Assembly (NCBI GenBank): GCA_024114885.1 | Contig: CP099420.1 | Coordinates: 3,100,001 to 3,164,000 of the forward strand | Direction of reading: 5' to 3' | Source: Septoria linicola | Lineage: Eukaryota > Ascomycota > Dothideomycetes > Mycosphaerellales > Mycosphaerellaceae | DNA: 64,000 bases | Part shown: positions 20,089 through 31,063 of the stretch, in pieces | Layout: each line of letters starts with the position of its first letter | How positions within the stretch are numbered: the first letter of the stretch is position 1 | The notes under the pieces: generated by a model | Told to the model about the DNA's origin: nothing | The model's database searches: none | Seen by the model: the letters and a program-made list of their open reading frames with translations, nothing else | Position numbers and translations under genes: made by a program

Positions 20089-21686
20089 GTGAGACGAGGC
20101 TTCAATGCAAGGTCACACTGCCGATGCTGTGGTCTTTCGGATAAGATGCTCTGCTCAGACCGACGCACGCGACTGCTGTCGCGTGGCGTTGCAATACTTT
20201 TCCTCTCTGTCAGCAGCGCTGAAGGTGCTCGGATGGATGTTGGCACGGTTTGACACGCGTTGTGCTAGGAGATTCAGCAACTTCGATGCCGTCGTATCAT
20301 GTCTATGCACGTTTTCCCTTGTGAGTCTTCTTCTTCCACGTTTTCCTCTCTTGCTTTTACGATTCTTCGAAACATCTCCGCCGGACATGGTCGTTGTGTG
20401 AGCGAGGGAGAGGTCCAACCAACTCCGACGATTGTGATTGGCCAGTGTTCTTCTCAGCTCGCTGACTGTTTTGCCAGGATTCTCATCCTGCGAGAAGAAA
20501 CACCAAGACTGCACAAGAATCTGTCGTGCTTATTACAGACAACACACTCGAACGCCTCGTGCCCAGCGTAGTCGCGAGTTGAAGCAGCTCTTCGTGCAAC
20601 CGAGCAGGACCGATCACTTTGCGACTGCTCACCAGATGCGAGAGCCAATTGGCACTGGCACTGGAACTGCACTCCCGCGAATTTCTCTGTTGCGCCCCGG
20701 CGACACTGCGGCGACACAACTTGTCTAGCTCTTCCCATACACGCAAAGTGCTTGTATTCCACGACAAGGCTGCTGCGAGGTTCGACTGAAATGACACCAA
20801 GCAGGATGCAACGTTGTGACAGCGCCACTTATCCCTCGATATGAGCTACTGAGCAAGATATTCTCCAATAGTCTGAAGATGGTCGACGCCCTGAGCTCCA
20901 CAGCGGATGGCGGCTGCAACATCACAGATGCATGCGGCACACGTTGGTTGTCATGTCAGCTCTCAGCAATGTCTTGGCTACCACCTGAGCGGCCTCAGAT
21001 CTTTGCATTCTTCGAAGCCTCCGCCCCGCGGCCAAGAAACACTAAGTCGAAGACGGACTGCTCGCGTGCATACCCGCTGGCAGCGACCCCATGGCACAGC
21101 ACGGGGTGTGACAGCAAGGCTCTCGAGTTCGAAGCTCTGTGAAAACCGCTAATATTCTAGGATATGCGAGGAATCGCCCATGGCTCACGCCAAACAGTAT
21201 TCGCTCCTCGTCTTTTCACCAACGAAGCATTCCTCGTACCTCACGAGTAAGCACAGGGCATCAAGATCTAATCTGCGTTCCTGGATACCCTAGCAAGTGC
21301 CTTATGCTGGCGTCAACTCTGTCGCTGGTCGTTGCTGTATCATGGGTTCATGGCCACACCGCCGAGCCTCTTGGTCCTGCAGAAAAACCTCAGCGGGGAA
21401 GCTGCTTCAAGTAAATGTGGTGCAGCCGGGGCCGCTCATAGCAGCGCCGACTGCATGAGACACGGCCTGGGGTGCTAGCATTCCAGAGAATGCCCAGATG
21501 CGGAGTTGTTGGTTACGGCTGTGATAAATAGCCTGAACTCGTGCTGAGTATTAAGTCTTGAGCTTGGACGTCTCTTTGTTTTCTGGTCAGAGATCTTGAT
21601 TTTCTCTTGTCGAAACTCTGAGGAGCTTCGGGGTGAGCTTCGTCTCAAGATTGCTAATCGGGAGCTGAAGTATACCAAACGAGGGC
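20089..21686. other. 1.6-kb intergenic region upstream of the P450 and sugar transporter
   Basis: Long divergent region without a recognisable gene. A 36-codon ORF at 21304-21414 begins with a signal-peptide-like sequence but has no support beyond that. Confidence 0.45.
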
Positions 21687-23962
21687 ATGGCGGACGAGAA
21701 GGGCTTCGAGAAAGCTGGTCACCAGGATGGTGTCTCTGAGCTGCGCACTGCCTCAGTAGATCTGACCAACAACATCGATGCCAAGTACGTGCTGCCTCCC
21801 TATAACCTACCATTGTAAGATTTTAGCCTTTGGGCGCCGATGCCGATGCAATCTTGTATCGGGCGGAAACATGAAGAGAAAAGTCATCCCCGAGAACGAT
21901 CATAGCTGACTTTCAACAGAGTCAGCAACCCACTCGCTGATATATCATACGATAAACTGATGAAAGATGTCGAGCAATTTGCTCACGAGAAGGGCCTGAG
22001 CGACCAGGTGGATCTGCTCAAGAAGGGCGCCTTGATAGCGCAGGATCCTGCCAATTTCGAAAACCTCGAGCAATTGGGGGAACGTGAGAAGGAATTCCTC
22101 CGATATGAGTCCCAGCACCGCTGGCGGCACCCTTTGCAGTTGTACATCACGATCATTGTCTGCTCCATTGGAGCCGCTGTGCAGGGCTGGGACCAAACTG
22201 GATCCAATGGCGCGAATTTGAGCTTCCCACAAGAGTTTGGCATCGGCTTTGGCGAGACTGAAGGACATCCGAACCAGGTTCGGGACAGCTGGCTCGTCGG
22301 TGTAGTGAATGCAGGGCCCTACTTGGGATCTGCTTTTATCGGCTGCTGGCTCTCGGATCCTTGCAATTTCTACTTCGGCCGTCGTGGAACCATCTTCATC
22401 TCTGCTATCTTTTGCCTGATCACTCCTATCGGTGGCGCTCTATCGCAGACGTGGGAACAACTCTTCATTACCCGCATACTCATGGGCATTGGCATGGGCC
22501 TGAAGGGATCCTCTGTCCCAATCTTCGCCGCCGAGAACTCACCAGCTAAAATCCGTGGTGCATTGGTCATGTAAGTGGAACCAACTGCCAAAAGGCATCC
22601 CCTTCTAAGCTTCACGACTCTGCCTGACTCATCCACGCTACGGCAATCTGTGCTCTGAGCGAGATGACAGCAGCTTCAAGTGTGTCTGAGATATTGCTGA
22701 CTAATCATTTTTTTTCCAAAAAGGAGCTGGCAAATGTGGACTGCCTTCGGCATCTTCCTTGGATTCTGCGCCAACCTAGCAGTCTATCGCGTAGGTGCTA
22801 TTGCCTGGAGGTTGCAGATTGGATCCGCCTTCATCCCGGCTGTCCCTCTTACCATCGGCATATACTTCTGCCCAGAATCGCCAAGATGGTACATGAAGAA
22901 GAACCGGTACCAGAAGGCGTACAAATCGCTCCTGAGATTGCGATTCCACCCTCTTCAGGCAGCCCGCGATCTATACTACATCCACTCTCAGCTCCAGATT
23001 GAGGCCAGCATTGTCGGAAAGAGCAACTATGTGACTCGCTTCGTGCAGCTCTTCACAATCCGAAGAGTGCGTCGCGCTACCTTGGCCAGTTTTGTTGTCA
23101 TGATCGCACAGCAGGTATGTTATACGCATTCCCATCAAACACGCTCGGCTGATAGAAAGGCAGATGTGTGGAATCAACATCATTGGTGAGTTCCGATCAA
23201 TACACCTCATCCCGATGCACATCACGGGACGGGGCTGCATGGCTTATACGCTAACTTTGTTCAGCCTTCTATTCTTCGACAGTTTTTCGACAGGCCGACG
23301 CCTCCGAACGTGATGCATTGATCGCGTCGTTCGGATTCGGACTTGTGAACTTCGTGTTCGCCTGGCCAGCCATTTGGACCATAGACACGTTTGGCCGCCG
23401 AGCACTACTGCTCTTCACCTTCCCACAGATGGCGTGGACATTGCTTGCTGCAGGTCTCTGCTTCCTGATTCCAGAGTCTGCTGGCCAAGCTCGACTCGGT
23501 GCTATTGCTCTGTTCATCTACCTCTTTGCAGCATTCTACTCACCTGGCGAGGGACCTGTACCATTCACCTACTCAGCCGAGGTGTTCCCACTATCGCACA
23601 GAGAAGTTGGAATGGGCTGGGCAGTCGCTACATGTCTCTTCTGGGCCGCTGTTCTTTCGATCTCCTTCCCAGCAATTCTTGCTGCTTTCACACCAACGGG
23701 TGCTTTTGGCTTCTATGCTGGACTGAACATCATCGCATTTGTGATGATCTTCCTCTTCGTGCCGGAGACCAAGCAGCGTACCTTGGAGGAGCTTGACTAC
23801 ATCTTCGCTGTCCCAGGATCGCAGTTCATCCACTACCAGACCACAAAGGCACTGCCTTGGTGGTTCAATCGCTGGGTGCTCTTCCGCACGGAGGCCAAGC
23901 TCGAGCCGCTGTACAAATTCGACCAGACCATCGAGCGATCCCAGAAGGTGGGCGTGGCCTAG
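21687..23962 (+). CDS. MFS sugar/polyol transporter (SP family)
   Basis: Five exons: 21687-21784, 21920-22570, 22724-23114, 23164-23185 and 23265-23962, giving 619 residues. All introns are GT..AG and in phase; exon 4 is only 22 nt and encodes MCGINII inside a membrane helix. Sugar-porter marks are the Arg-rich loop FGRRGT after helix 2, PESPRWYMKK after helix 6, the DTFGRRALLL loop after helix 8, and PETKQRTLEELDYIF after helix 12. The long cytosolic N-terminus (about 110 residues) and the C-terminal WWFNRWVLFRTEAKLEPLY block place it in a filamentous-fungal branch near inositol/polyol carriers. The exact substrate is not deducible. Confidence 0.94.
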
Positions 23963-24730
23963 AAAGGCGTGACCGATGAGACGCTTCGCAGTGTGAATAT
24001 GCCCGTGATGGCAACGATTTTCGTAGTTAGCATTATGAACATGTACATGTACATGCCCAAGCAGTAATATTTTTTCAGCATAGTTGTTCAGTGCGTAGAC
24101 ACATTGCTGTGTGAACCTACGTGCAAACATTAGTGCGAAAGCTCTAAATGCAAGCAGACAGTTCAGCAATGGACAACTAGGAGCTTGCTAGCTTAGCTTC
24201 CATCTCTTGATCAAGGTTGGATCGCATGATCGTAACATGTATCATACATACATGGTGTTTCGTTGCCAGGATTGGACGTAGGCTTGGGAGGTGGACTTCG
24301 CGCCAAGACGCGAGCAGTCCAGCACATGAGGCCCGCACAGTCGTGTATCTGTCAACATCATCATCACCGACGGCGACGTTATCCCGTGAGGCGATCGTTG
24401 TTATCGAACTGCGTCGTATAGGCGCAAAAACATGTTTCTGGTCACAGTGACAAAGTCTAGCCTGCCTATGGTCCGCGTCGCACCATGAACTGGACCTCGC
24501 AACAGCCGCTTTGATAACAGTCTTGCGTCTTGACTGCGCCAATCTCGCTCTTGGAGGCGCGAGCTGATCTGCTTGGCGAGCAGTCCCTCCCTTAGACCGT
24601 GGTCTCGACCTTCGCAAGCTATCGAAGCTGTTACTAAGATAATGGGTGAAAGGATGATTGAGGAAAAGTATATGTTGAGCTTGACTGACTCAGAGCAGAA
24701 GACGACACAGCTCACGTCCCAGACTCCAAA
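23963..24730. other. Intergenic region
   Basis: No convincing gene; several overlapping ORFs on both strands lack family features. Confidence 0.5.
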
Positions 24731-25950
24731 ATGGCGACAGCAGGTACTGACATAGTCACTACAGGGAACGACAGCTTAGAAGGGTCTGCGGTAGGTCTAC
24801 CCTCTGTACAGATAACACGAGCCGGGGCCCAGAGATCTCCTGTCCTCAGTATTGATCATGGCAGCTCTACATCTATCCTATCAAGTCTCTGCGAGGTATA
24901 TCGCTTCGCCATGCGCTCCTCACGCCCCAAGGACTTGCACACGATCGCCGATTCATGCTTAGAGAAGTCCAGGCAGATGTCACAAGAAGGAATATGGCAT
25001 GCTACCACGATCCGATCATGGTGCGCTTCATACCAACATTCGCAGCGTCGGACGGAAGTAGTGTGGTCAGCGATCTCGACGCGGACTCTTTCAGCGTGAA
25101 GTTCTTGCCTATCGATGGCAGTGATGAGAAGGAGATTTTGATACCGCTTGTGCCAGATACATCAGCCCTGCAGCATGCTGAGATTGCCATGCACGGCTCT
25201 GCGACCATGGGCTACAACATGGGCGGTCGTTACAACCAGTGGTTTTCCGAATGCTTTGGCAAGAAGGTAGAATTGATATATGTAGGCACCAACCGCCGAA
25301 AGGCCTTCGGCAACCTGAGTCCGAATACCACCCTGCCAAGTAGCACTGGAATCGAGGCGACACTGTCGAACGCATTCTTTCGGGCTGTAGGTGGTTCTGG
25401 CGATCAAGAAAATCAGACAAGCGAACACGAGCAAGGACTAGGATTAAGTGACGTTGCCGCGGTTTTGGTAGTCAACGAGACTTCACTCAATCATGTCACT
25501 GAAACGCTCCCCACAGGCCTCAAAGGCCACATCACCAAGTTCCGCCCTAACATTGTAGTCAGCGGCGCCCGAGACGAATTCGTCGAGGACTTCTGGCGAG
25601 AGATCACTATCCGTGGCCAGAGAGTCTTGCTCACTCAGAACTGTAATCGATGCGTCTCCTTGAACCTTGATTTCGACAATGGTGGCTTTGCGGAGGGTGA
25701 GGCCGGCAAAGTCGTCGCGAGGCTGAGCAAGACTAGAAGAGTCGACCCTGGTGCGAAATACAGTCCCGTCTTTGGCAGATATGGGTTTCCGGATAAAGAA
25801 GCACATGGTAAGACTGTCAGTGTAGGTGACGTTGTGGTGGTCACTTCCAGGAATGAGGAGAGGACCCAGTTCTGTAGGACTGTCTCCGACCCTCGCTGCT
25901 ATGACTTATGCTGACTGCGCACAGATTGGCCATTCAAGGTTCCATTGTGA
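24731..25950 (+). CDS. MOSC domain protein, mARC/YcbX-like molybdenum cofactor oxidoreductase
   Basis: Exons 24731-24790, 24865-25873 and 25925-25950, 364 residues. Splicing of the 74-nt and 51-nt introns gives the family N-terminus LYIYPIKSLRGISL and a C-terminus ending in YWPFKVPL. Residues 21-110 form the MOSC_N beta-barrel (LAHDRRFMLREV is conserved). Residues about 190-345 form the MOSC domain, with the conserved Cys in NCNRCVSLNLDFDNG, which in mARC enzymes ligates the molybdenum. No transmembrane helix or ferredoxin domain is seen, so it would rely on separate electron donors. Members reduce N-hydroxylated compounds such as N-hydroxylaminopurine. Exon 1 is deduced from phase and splice sites only. 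Confidence 0.9.
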
Positions 25951-26401
25951 GAAACGCGGAGATGAACAGCAATTGGTCGTGTTGCGAGTTGTTCATCTAT
26001 TGGAGTCTTGAGGTATTTCAGACCCACAGCAGCAAAGTCCGAAGCACGCCATCTCTGCGCCTTACTTCGCGATCAAAGTTCAGTGATTCTTACCCATATA
26101 TCTGCTCTGTCTTTGGCATCTCATTGGTGTCACTGATTCGCACAAACAAGCTACCACTGCGAGCTTACTGCCGTCGGACGTCTTGTCTGCGCAAGCTTAT
26201 CTGAAGGCTTGTAGTAGACGAGTTGAGTCCCCACTTTGCTACTAGAGATGATCGCCTAGCTTCTAATTCCCAGGGCTATGGCGACTGCAAGTGGATGCAT
26301 GGCGAGAATGAATATCGACTGGGTACATCGCCAGGCCAGACATAAACAAGACGCAGTGGCCAGACTCACATTCTTACGCTGCAGATAGACGCCCAGGTGC
26401 C
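25951..26401. other. Intergenic region
   Basis: No gene recognised; probably the promoter of the Dal5-type transporter. Confidence 0.5.
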
Positions 26402-28107
26402 ATGTCAGACCTCTCGGAGAAGAGCACCAGAAGATACGGTCCTCTCGGAATCTTGAAGGAGATCTTTATCTGGTACCCGTCAGAGTATCCCGCAGAAGAA
26501 CGGAAACTGCTCTTCAAGCTCGATGTATCGATTCTGGTCTTCGCTTGTTTGTGCTTCTTTGTCAAATATCTGGATCAGACCAACATCAGCAACGCGGTAA
26601 GCATATGTGGCAGTGGTCATGTTGTGGAAAACAACTAACCCAATACAGTATGTGAGCGGACTGAAGGAGGATTTTGAGCTCTACGGGAACGAGCTCAATT
26701 ACCTCAATGTGTGCTACTTCATAGCATATGTGATATTTCAGATACCTGGCTGTAAGTTCACCAACGCAAGATGCCGAAACGTCGCTGACTCTTGACAATC
26801 TCTTTAGTGCTCCTCATCTCTCGACCCAAGTTGGCCAGATGGCTGCTCCCGACACTCGAGATCTTATGGGGCATTGTGACTTTTGCACAAAGCCGCGCCT
26901 CAACCATCACACAATTATATGCTATGCGCTTCCTCGTAGGCATGCTCGAAGCTCCAGTCTTTGCTGCCACTCATTTCATCCTAGGATCTTGGTACAGTGG
27001 CCCGGAACTGTTCAAGCGAGCTGGCATGTGGTTCAGCTGCAATCCTCTCGGATCCATGGTCAGTGGGTATCTTTAAGCGGCTGCGTACACCAATTTATCG
27101 GGCGTTGGAGGACTTCAGGGCTGGCGATGGCTGTTCTTGATCGATGGAATTTTCACTATTCCTGTTGCCATATTAGGCTTCGTGATCTTCCCAGGAGTGC
27201 CAGACAGTCCTAGGCCATTCTACCTCTCAGATGCAGATATCGATCTTGCCAAGCAGCGGCTTAAGCGATATGGTATCCGAAGACCTGGAGCTCTGAATCT
27301 AGACGTGTTCAAACGAAGTCTGATGAGATGGCACATCTGGGTATTTGTGTTCTGCTACATGTGAGTTGATGGAGACAGCGTTGGAAGTTATATTGCTAAT
27401 ATGTGCTCATAGCTGCATGATCATCTCTTCCTATCCCAACGGTTACATGAACCTCTGGTTGAAAGATGAAGGTTACTCCGTCGTGCAGATCAACCAGTTG
27501 CCGACCGTAACGATGGCCATTCAAATCCTATCGTCCTGGCTAGGCAGTACACTTGCAGCGGTCTGGCCGCCCTGGGCACTATACACGTTCGGGTCTGCTT
27601 GCTGTCTCTTCTCCACTCTATGCATGTGTATCTGGACGATACCAACAGGCTTAAAGTGAGTAGAAGATTTTATGCGTCACGAGATTGCTTTTCTGACCAA
27701 AGCGTAGGTTCTTCGCCTGGTATCTTTTCGGCACTGCTGGTATGCTCTCCCCAATTCTATACTCCACAGTGAACACTACCGTGAAAGACCATTCCGAGGA
27801 GCGAGCTTTGATCATGGGCTCAATGATGACGTTCGGCCATTCGTTCAACATCTGGGTCCCGCTCTTGCTCTTTCCCACTGCGGGTTACAATGGAGCACCC
27901 CGATGGCGCAAGGGTTGGCCAGTGACCTTTGTGTTCTTCTCCTTGCTATGGGCTGGCTTCATCACTGCTGTGGTTCTGCATCGCAGGAGCTCGAGAAAAC
28001 ATGCAACTGACGACCTCGCCGAGCCTTCAGAGAGTGACCTCGGTGCAGGTGATCTAGTCGAAGCCGTGATTGTGCCAACGAAAGAGATGAATAACAAAGT
28101 ACTATGA
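26402..28107 (+). pseudogene. Dal5/Fen2-type anion:cation symporter (MFS) with an in-frame stop
   Basis: Exons 26402-26596, 26649-26751, 26808-27360, 27413-27655 and 27708-28107 give a 498-codon frame of normal length, with introns of 52-56 nt and good splice and branch sites. Family marks: the YLDQTNISNAYVSGLKEDF start, YPNGYMNLWLKDEGYS near helix 7 and about 12 hydrophobic segments. Relatives import allantoate, nicotinate or pantothenate. Codon 189 (27074-27076) is TAA, just after MVSGYL, where relatives have Gln. The frame continues perfectly afterwards (AAAYTNLSGVGGLQGWRWLF), so one base change separates it from an intact gene. Either a recent pseudogene, a strain-specific null or a sequencing error. 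No intron can remove the stop and keep the frame. Confidence 0.85.
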
Positions 28108-28448
28108 GCCACTCAAGACGCGAAAAGGCCCATGTCGAAGAGATGTAAGCGAGGCGATAGTCACTCGAGGAGATTGAGCAGCTGGTGTACAAAGACGACA
28201 TGCATAAATGTTTTGCGACTTCAAGTTGCAATATCTTCTAGCGATCATCTTGGACTGCTATCACACTATCGTAATAAACAGCAGACCATGTGCTTAAGAT
28301 CGGCATATGCACGGAGAAGTCACATGGCTGGGGAGTCATGTACTTTGGGCTAGCTTAAAAAGTTCTAGCTGCACTCCAATGTTTCGGGTTGCATGAATCG
28401 CGAGACCTGTTTGTGGAATGAACGTGCATACACCATATAGCTCATTCT
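28108..28448. other. Intergenic region between convergent genes
   Basis: No gene recognised between the transporter and the acetoacetyl-CoA synthetase 3' ends. Confidence 0.5.
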
Positions 28449-30560
28449 TCACAGCTTGCTCTTCGGCTCGACTAACTTCTCGACCTCTGCAAACTGATAG
28501 TAGAAGTTCAAGCACTCTTTGTTAGCCAGAGTGTCAGACGGCTTGATGGTCTTCCCGCTGACGATCTGCTTTACAGGCAGCTCTACCTTTTTCAAATTGA
28601 TCGTTGTGGGAATTTCTGGCGTTTCGAAGACGTACTTGGGAACGCATCTTCGACCACAGTCTCGCGCGATGGCGTCCTTGACTCGTTTGACCAGATCTTG
28701 CGTGAACTTCTTGCCAGGCTTCATTAGCAAAAAGAGCATGACACTCTCGTCCTGATCTTGTGGTCGGCGCTGTCCAACGCAAATGCTGTCCTGGATGTCA
28801 TCAGGGAAACTGTTATCCAGAGAGTTGTAAATTTCTGCACTTCCAAAGCGAACACCACTTGGGTTTAGTACGCCGTCTGAGCGACCGAGTACCCAGACAC
28901 CACCAGTCTTGGGATGTACATGGATAAAGTCGCCGTGAGTCCATACATCGTCGTACTTGGCAAAGTACGAGTTGAAATACTTCTCACCGGACTCATCACC
29001 CCAGAACTTGACAGGCTGGGTAGGAAAGCCGCGTGTGCAAACCAGTTCGCCAGCCTCGCCTGCTGGTAGTGGCTTGCCCTTGACACCTCTACCCCCTTCG
29101 ATGGTCTGATCAAAAGCTTCGACCTTCATGCCCAAGCCAGGACCAACAGTGCCGCCGCAGTACACCGGCTGCATCTGATTTCCCAGCGCTAAACAAGCAG
29201 CCAGGTCCGTTCCGCCAGAGATATTGTCGAGCTGCACGTGCCGTGGGAAGCCCTGGTCATAAAACCACTCGAATTGTGCCTCTGATAGTACCATACCGGT
29301 ACTAGTCACTCTCCGAAGGCGACTCAAGTCTACAGTGTCGCGCGGAAGTACAGGTGGCTTGGCCGTTGCCAAAGTGGAGAGATAACGTGGCGATATGCCA
29401 AGATCGGACACTTTCTGGTCCTGTACGAGCTTCAAGAATGAAGTCAGATCAGGCTGGAATGGTGAGCCGTCATACAGCACTGTTCGAGCGCCGTTTACCA
29501 GCGATAGTATACTGCTCAGGTACATGATCCAGCCAGTGGTTGTGAACTGCAGGACGCATAATTCCTCAGGTGGAATCTGTGCCATGTCGCGGTGAAGGTT
29601 GCCTTCCTTGCGGCTGTTGAGCAACACACCCCCTACATTGTGAACAATGCATTTTGGCTGACCGGTCGTGCCAGAGGAGTAGACGATCAAGAAGGGGTCT
29701 CCAAAATCTATGCGATCGAAGCGAAGCTCCTTATCTTCCTTTGCTGCAGTGAGAAAGAACTCGAGTGATTCAGCATCGCTCACACTCGATATATCCTTTG
29801 GCCTGCTTTGTGTCCTAGGCATGCTGACCATGCTTTCGAATTCCTTGATGCCATCCATACCTTTGACGATATCATTCATCTTGGGACGCAGGTCTGTAGT
29901 CTTGCCATTGTATAGTGTCCAGTCGTCCATGAAAACAAACTTCGGTCGGATCTGTCTCAATCGATCAAGGATTCCTTTCAGCCCCATATCCGTGGATGAA
30001 CTTGAGAATATTGCACCCAGAGCAGTTGTCGCGAGGAAGACGACTAAGGTGTCGACACTGTTTGATGCCACAATAGCAATACGGTCTCCTTGGGTTACTC
30101 CTCTGGCACGCATTGCATTCGACAGATAAGCAGTCCTGTCTCGTAGCTCCTCCCAGGTGACGTTTCTGATCTCGGTCCCACCTTCGCGGACCTCGACGCA
30201 CGCCACGGACTCATCTTCTTTTCGATAAGTAGTTCTCTTGCCTGGCTTCTTCGTATCAGGCGAATAGAGCAGATTTTCTGCGAAATTGATTCTCACTCCA
30301 TCGAACCATGCAGGCACCGAGTCCATGCGAGCACTTTCATCAACAACTTGTTTGTACTTGCCTTCATGGATAAGAGGGTGCTGTTGGAAGAGTTCTTCAT
30401 AGAACGCAGCTCTCTGGTCAACGGACCAGGCATGCAATTCAGGCCATGTCTGAAGCTTTGTGCCTCGTTTTCGATTGACGTCTTGCATGAACTTGTATGC
30501 CAGCGTGCCCTGAGGATTGGGCGGCTCCCACAGCTTGCGAGGTACCGAAAGATCAGCCAT
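28449..30560 (-). CDS. Acetoacetyl-CoA synthetase
   Basis: An intronless 703-residue enzyme on the minus strand. It has the ACAS N-terminal segment, with WFDGVRINFAENLLY near residues 85-100, the AMP-binding P-loop YSSGTTGQPK near 294-303, and the adenylate-forming core around SGGTDLAACLALGNQ and YDDVWTHGDF. The C-terminal domain contains GRSDGVLNPSGVRFGSAEIY and a conserved Lys-rich end (TTINLKKVELPVK) that holds the catalytic Lys. It activates acetoacetate to acetoacetyl-CoA in the cytosol, linking ketone-body or leucine breakdown products to sterol and lipid synthesis. ATG 30560 is the first Met before the conserved region; the longer ORF upstream opens only with non-ATG codons. Confidence 0.96.
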   Translation of the reverse strand: MADLSVPRKLWEPPNPQGTLAYKFMQDVNRKRGTKLQTWPELHAWSVDQRAAFYEELFQQHPLIHEGKYKQVVDESARMDSVPAWFDGVRINFAENLLYSPDTKKPGKRTTYRKEDESVACVEVREGGTEIRNVTWEELRDRTAYLSNAMRARGVTQGDRIAIVASNSVDTLVVFLATTALGAIFSSSSTDMGLKGILDRLRQIRPKFVFMDDWTLYNGKTTDLRPKMNDIVKGMDGIKEFESMVSMPRTQSRPKDISSVSDAESLEFFLTAAKEDKELRFDRIDFGDPFLIVYSSGTTGQPKCIVHNVGGVLLNSRKEGNLHRDMAQIPPEELCVLQFTTTGWIMYLSSILSLVNGARTVLYDGSPFQPDLTSFLKLVQDQKVSDLGISPRYLSTLATAKPPVLPRDTVDLSRLRRVTSTGMVLSEAQFEWFYDQGFPRHVQLDNISGGTDLAACLALGNQMQPVYCGGTVGPGLGMKVEAFDQTIEGGRGVKGKPLPAGEAGELVCTRGFPTQPVKFWGDESGEKYFNSYFAKYDDVWTHGDFIHVHPKTGGVWVLGRSDGVLNPSGVRFGSAEIYNSLDNSFPDDIQDSICVGQRRPQDQDESVMLFLLMKPGKKFTQDLVKRVKDAIARDCGRRCVPKYVFETPEIPTTINLKKVELPVKQIVSGKTIKPSDTLANKECLNFYYQFAEVEKLVEPKSKL

Positions 30561-31063
30561 CGTGGAGAGTCCAGAGAGCTTTCCCGCTCTTGACGTCAGA
30601 CGAGAGGAATTGGTGCCTGACAGTAGCGTATAAGTGTGCAGACCGTTCAGCAACGACTCGTAGAGGAAACAGGTATATGAAACGGACGTTATGAGTTCAG
30701 AAGATCTCCCACACGCAAGGTACAGAAACCGTTCATCGAGTGCTAGTAAGATGCCAGTCCAACCACGCCCGGTTGACAGAGAAGCGCTAGCCTGACCTCG
30801 GTAATAGTGTCAACTCAAGGTCACATGTGAGGGGCCAATACTGGCTCGAAACACACACCACATTGAGACTACTGTATGCCCACGACTCATGAGCAAAAAA
30901 TTCGTCATTCGCGGTGTCGCAGCCATCCTGTCATCGTGCATGTGGGCTGTGAAGCGAGTAAGTGAGAAATAAGAGTGCGAGAGCTCCCTGCTCTTGCGTT
31001 GTTGCACAACATTTTCTCCTTGCCATATCCTATCATCATTATCTAAGTAGCGGCTTATTCAGC
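30561..31063. other. Head-to-head promoter region, acetoacetyl-CoA synthetase and repeat protein
   Basis: Divergent region without a gene of its own; no regulatory motif recognised. Confidence 0.45.

Noticed and set aside
21304..21414. 36-codon ORF starting with a signal-peptide-like sequence
   Set aside because: Too short, no downstream exon found, no conserved residues.
27067..27118. Possible 52-nt intron (GTATCT..TTCAG) that would remove the transporter stop
   Set aside because: Its removal shifts the frame and deletes the conserved AAAYTNLSGVGG region, so the stop is taken as real.
18300..28107. P450 plus three transporter/oxidoreductase genes as a metabolite cluster
   Set aside because: No backbone enzyme (PKS, NRPS, terpene synthase) or cluster regulator; MOSC and sugar transporter genes are ordinary singletons.
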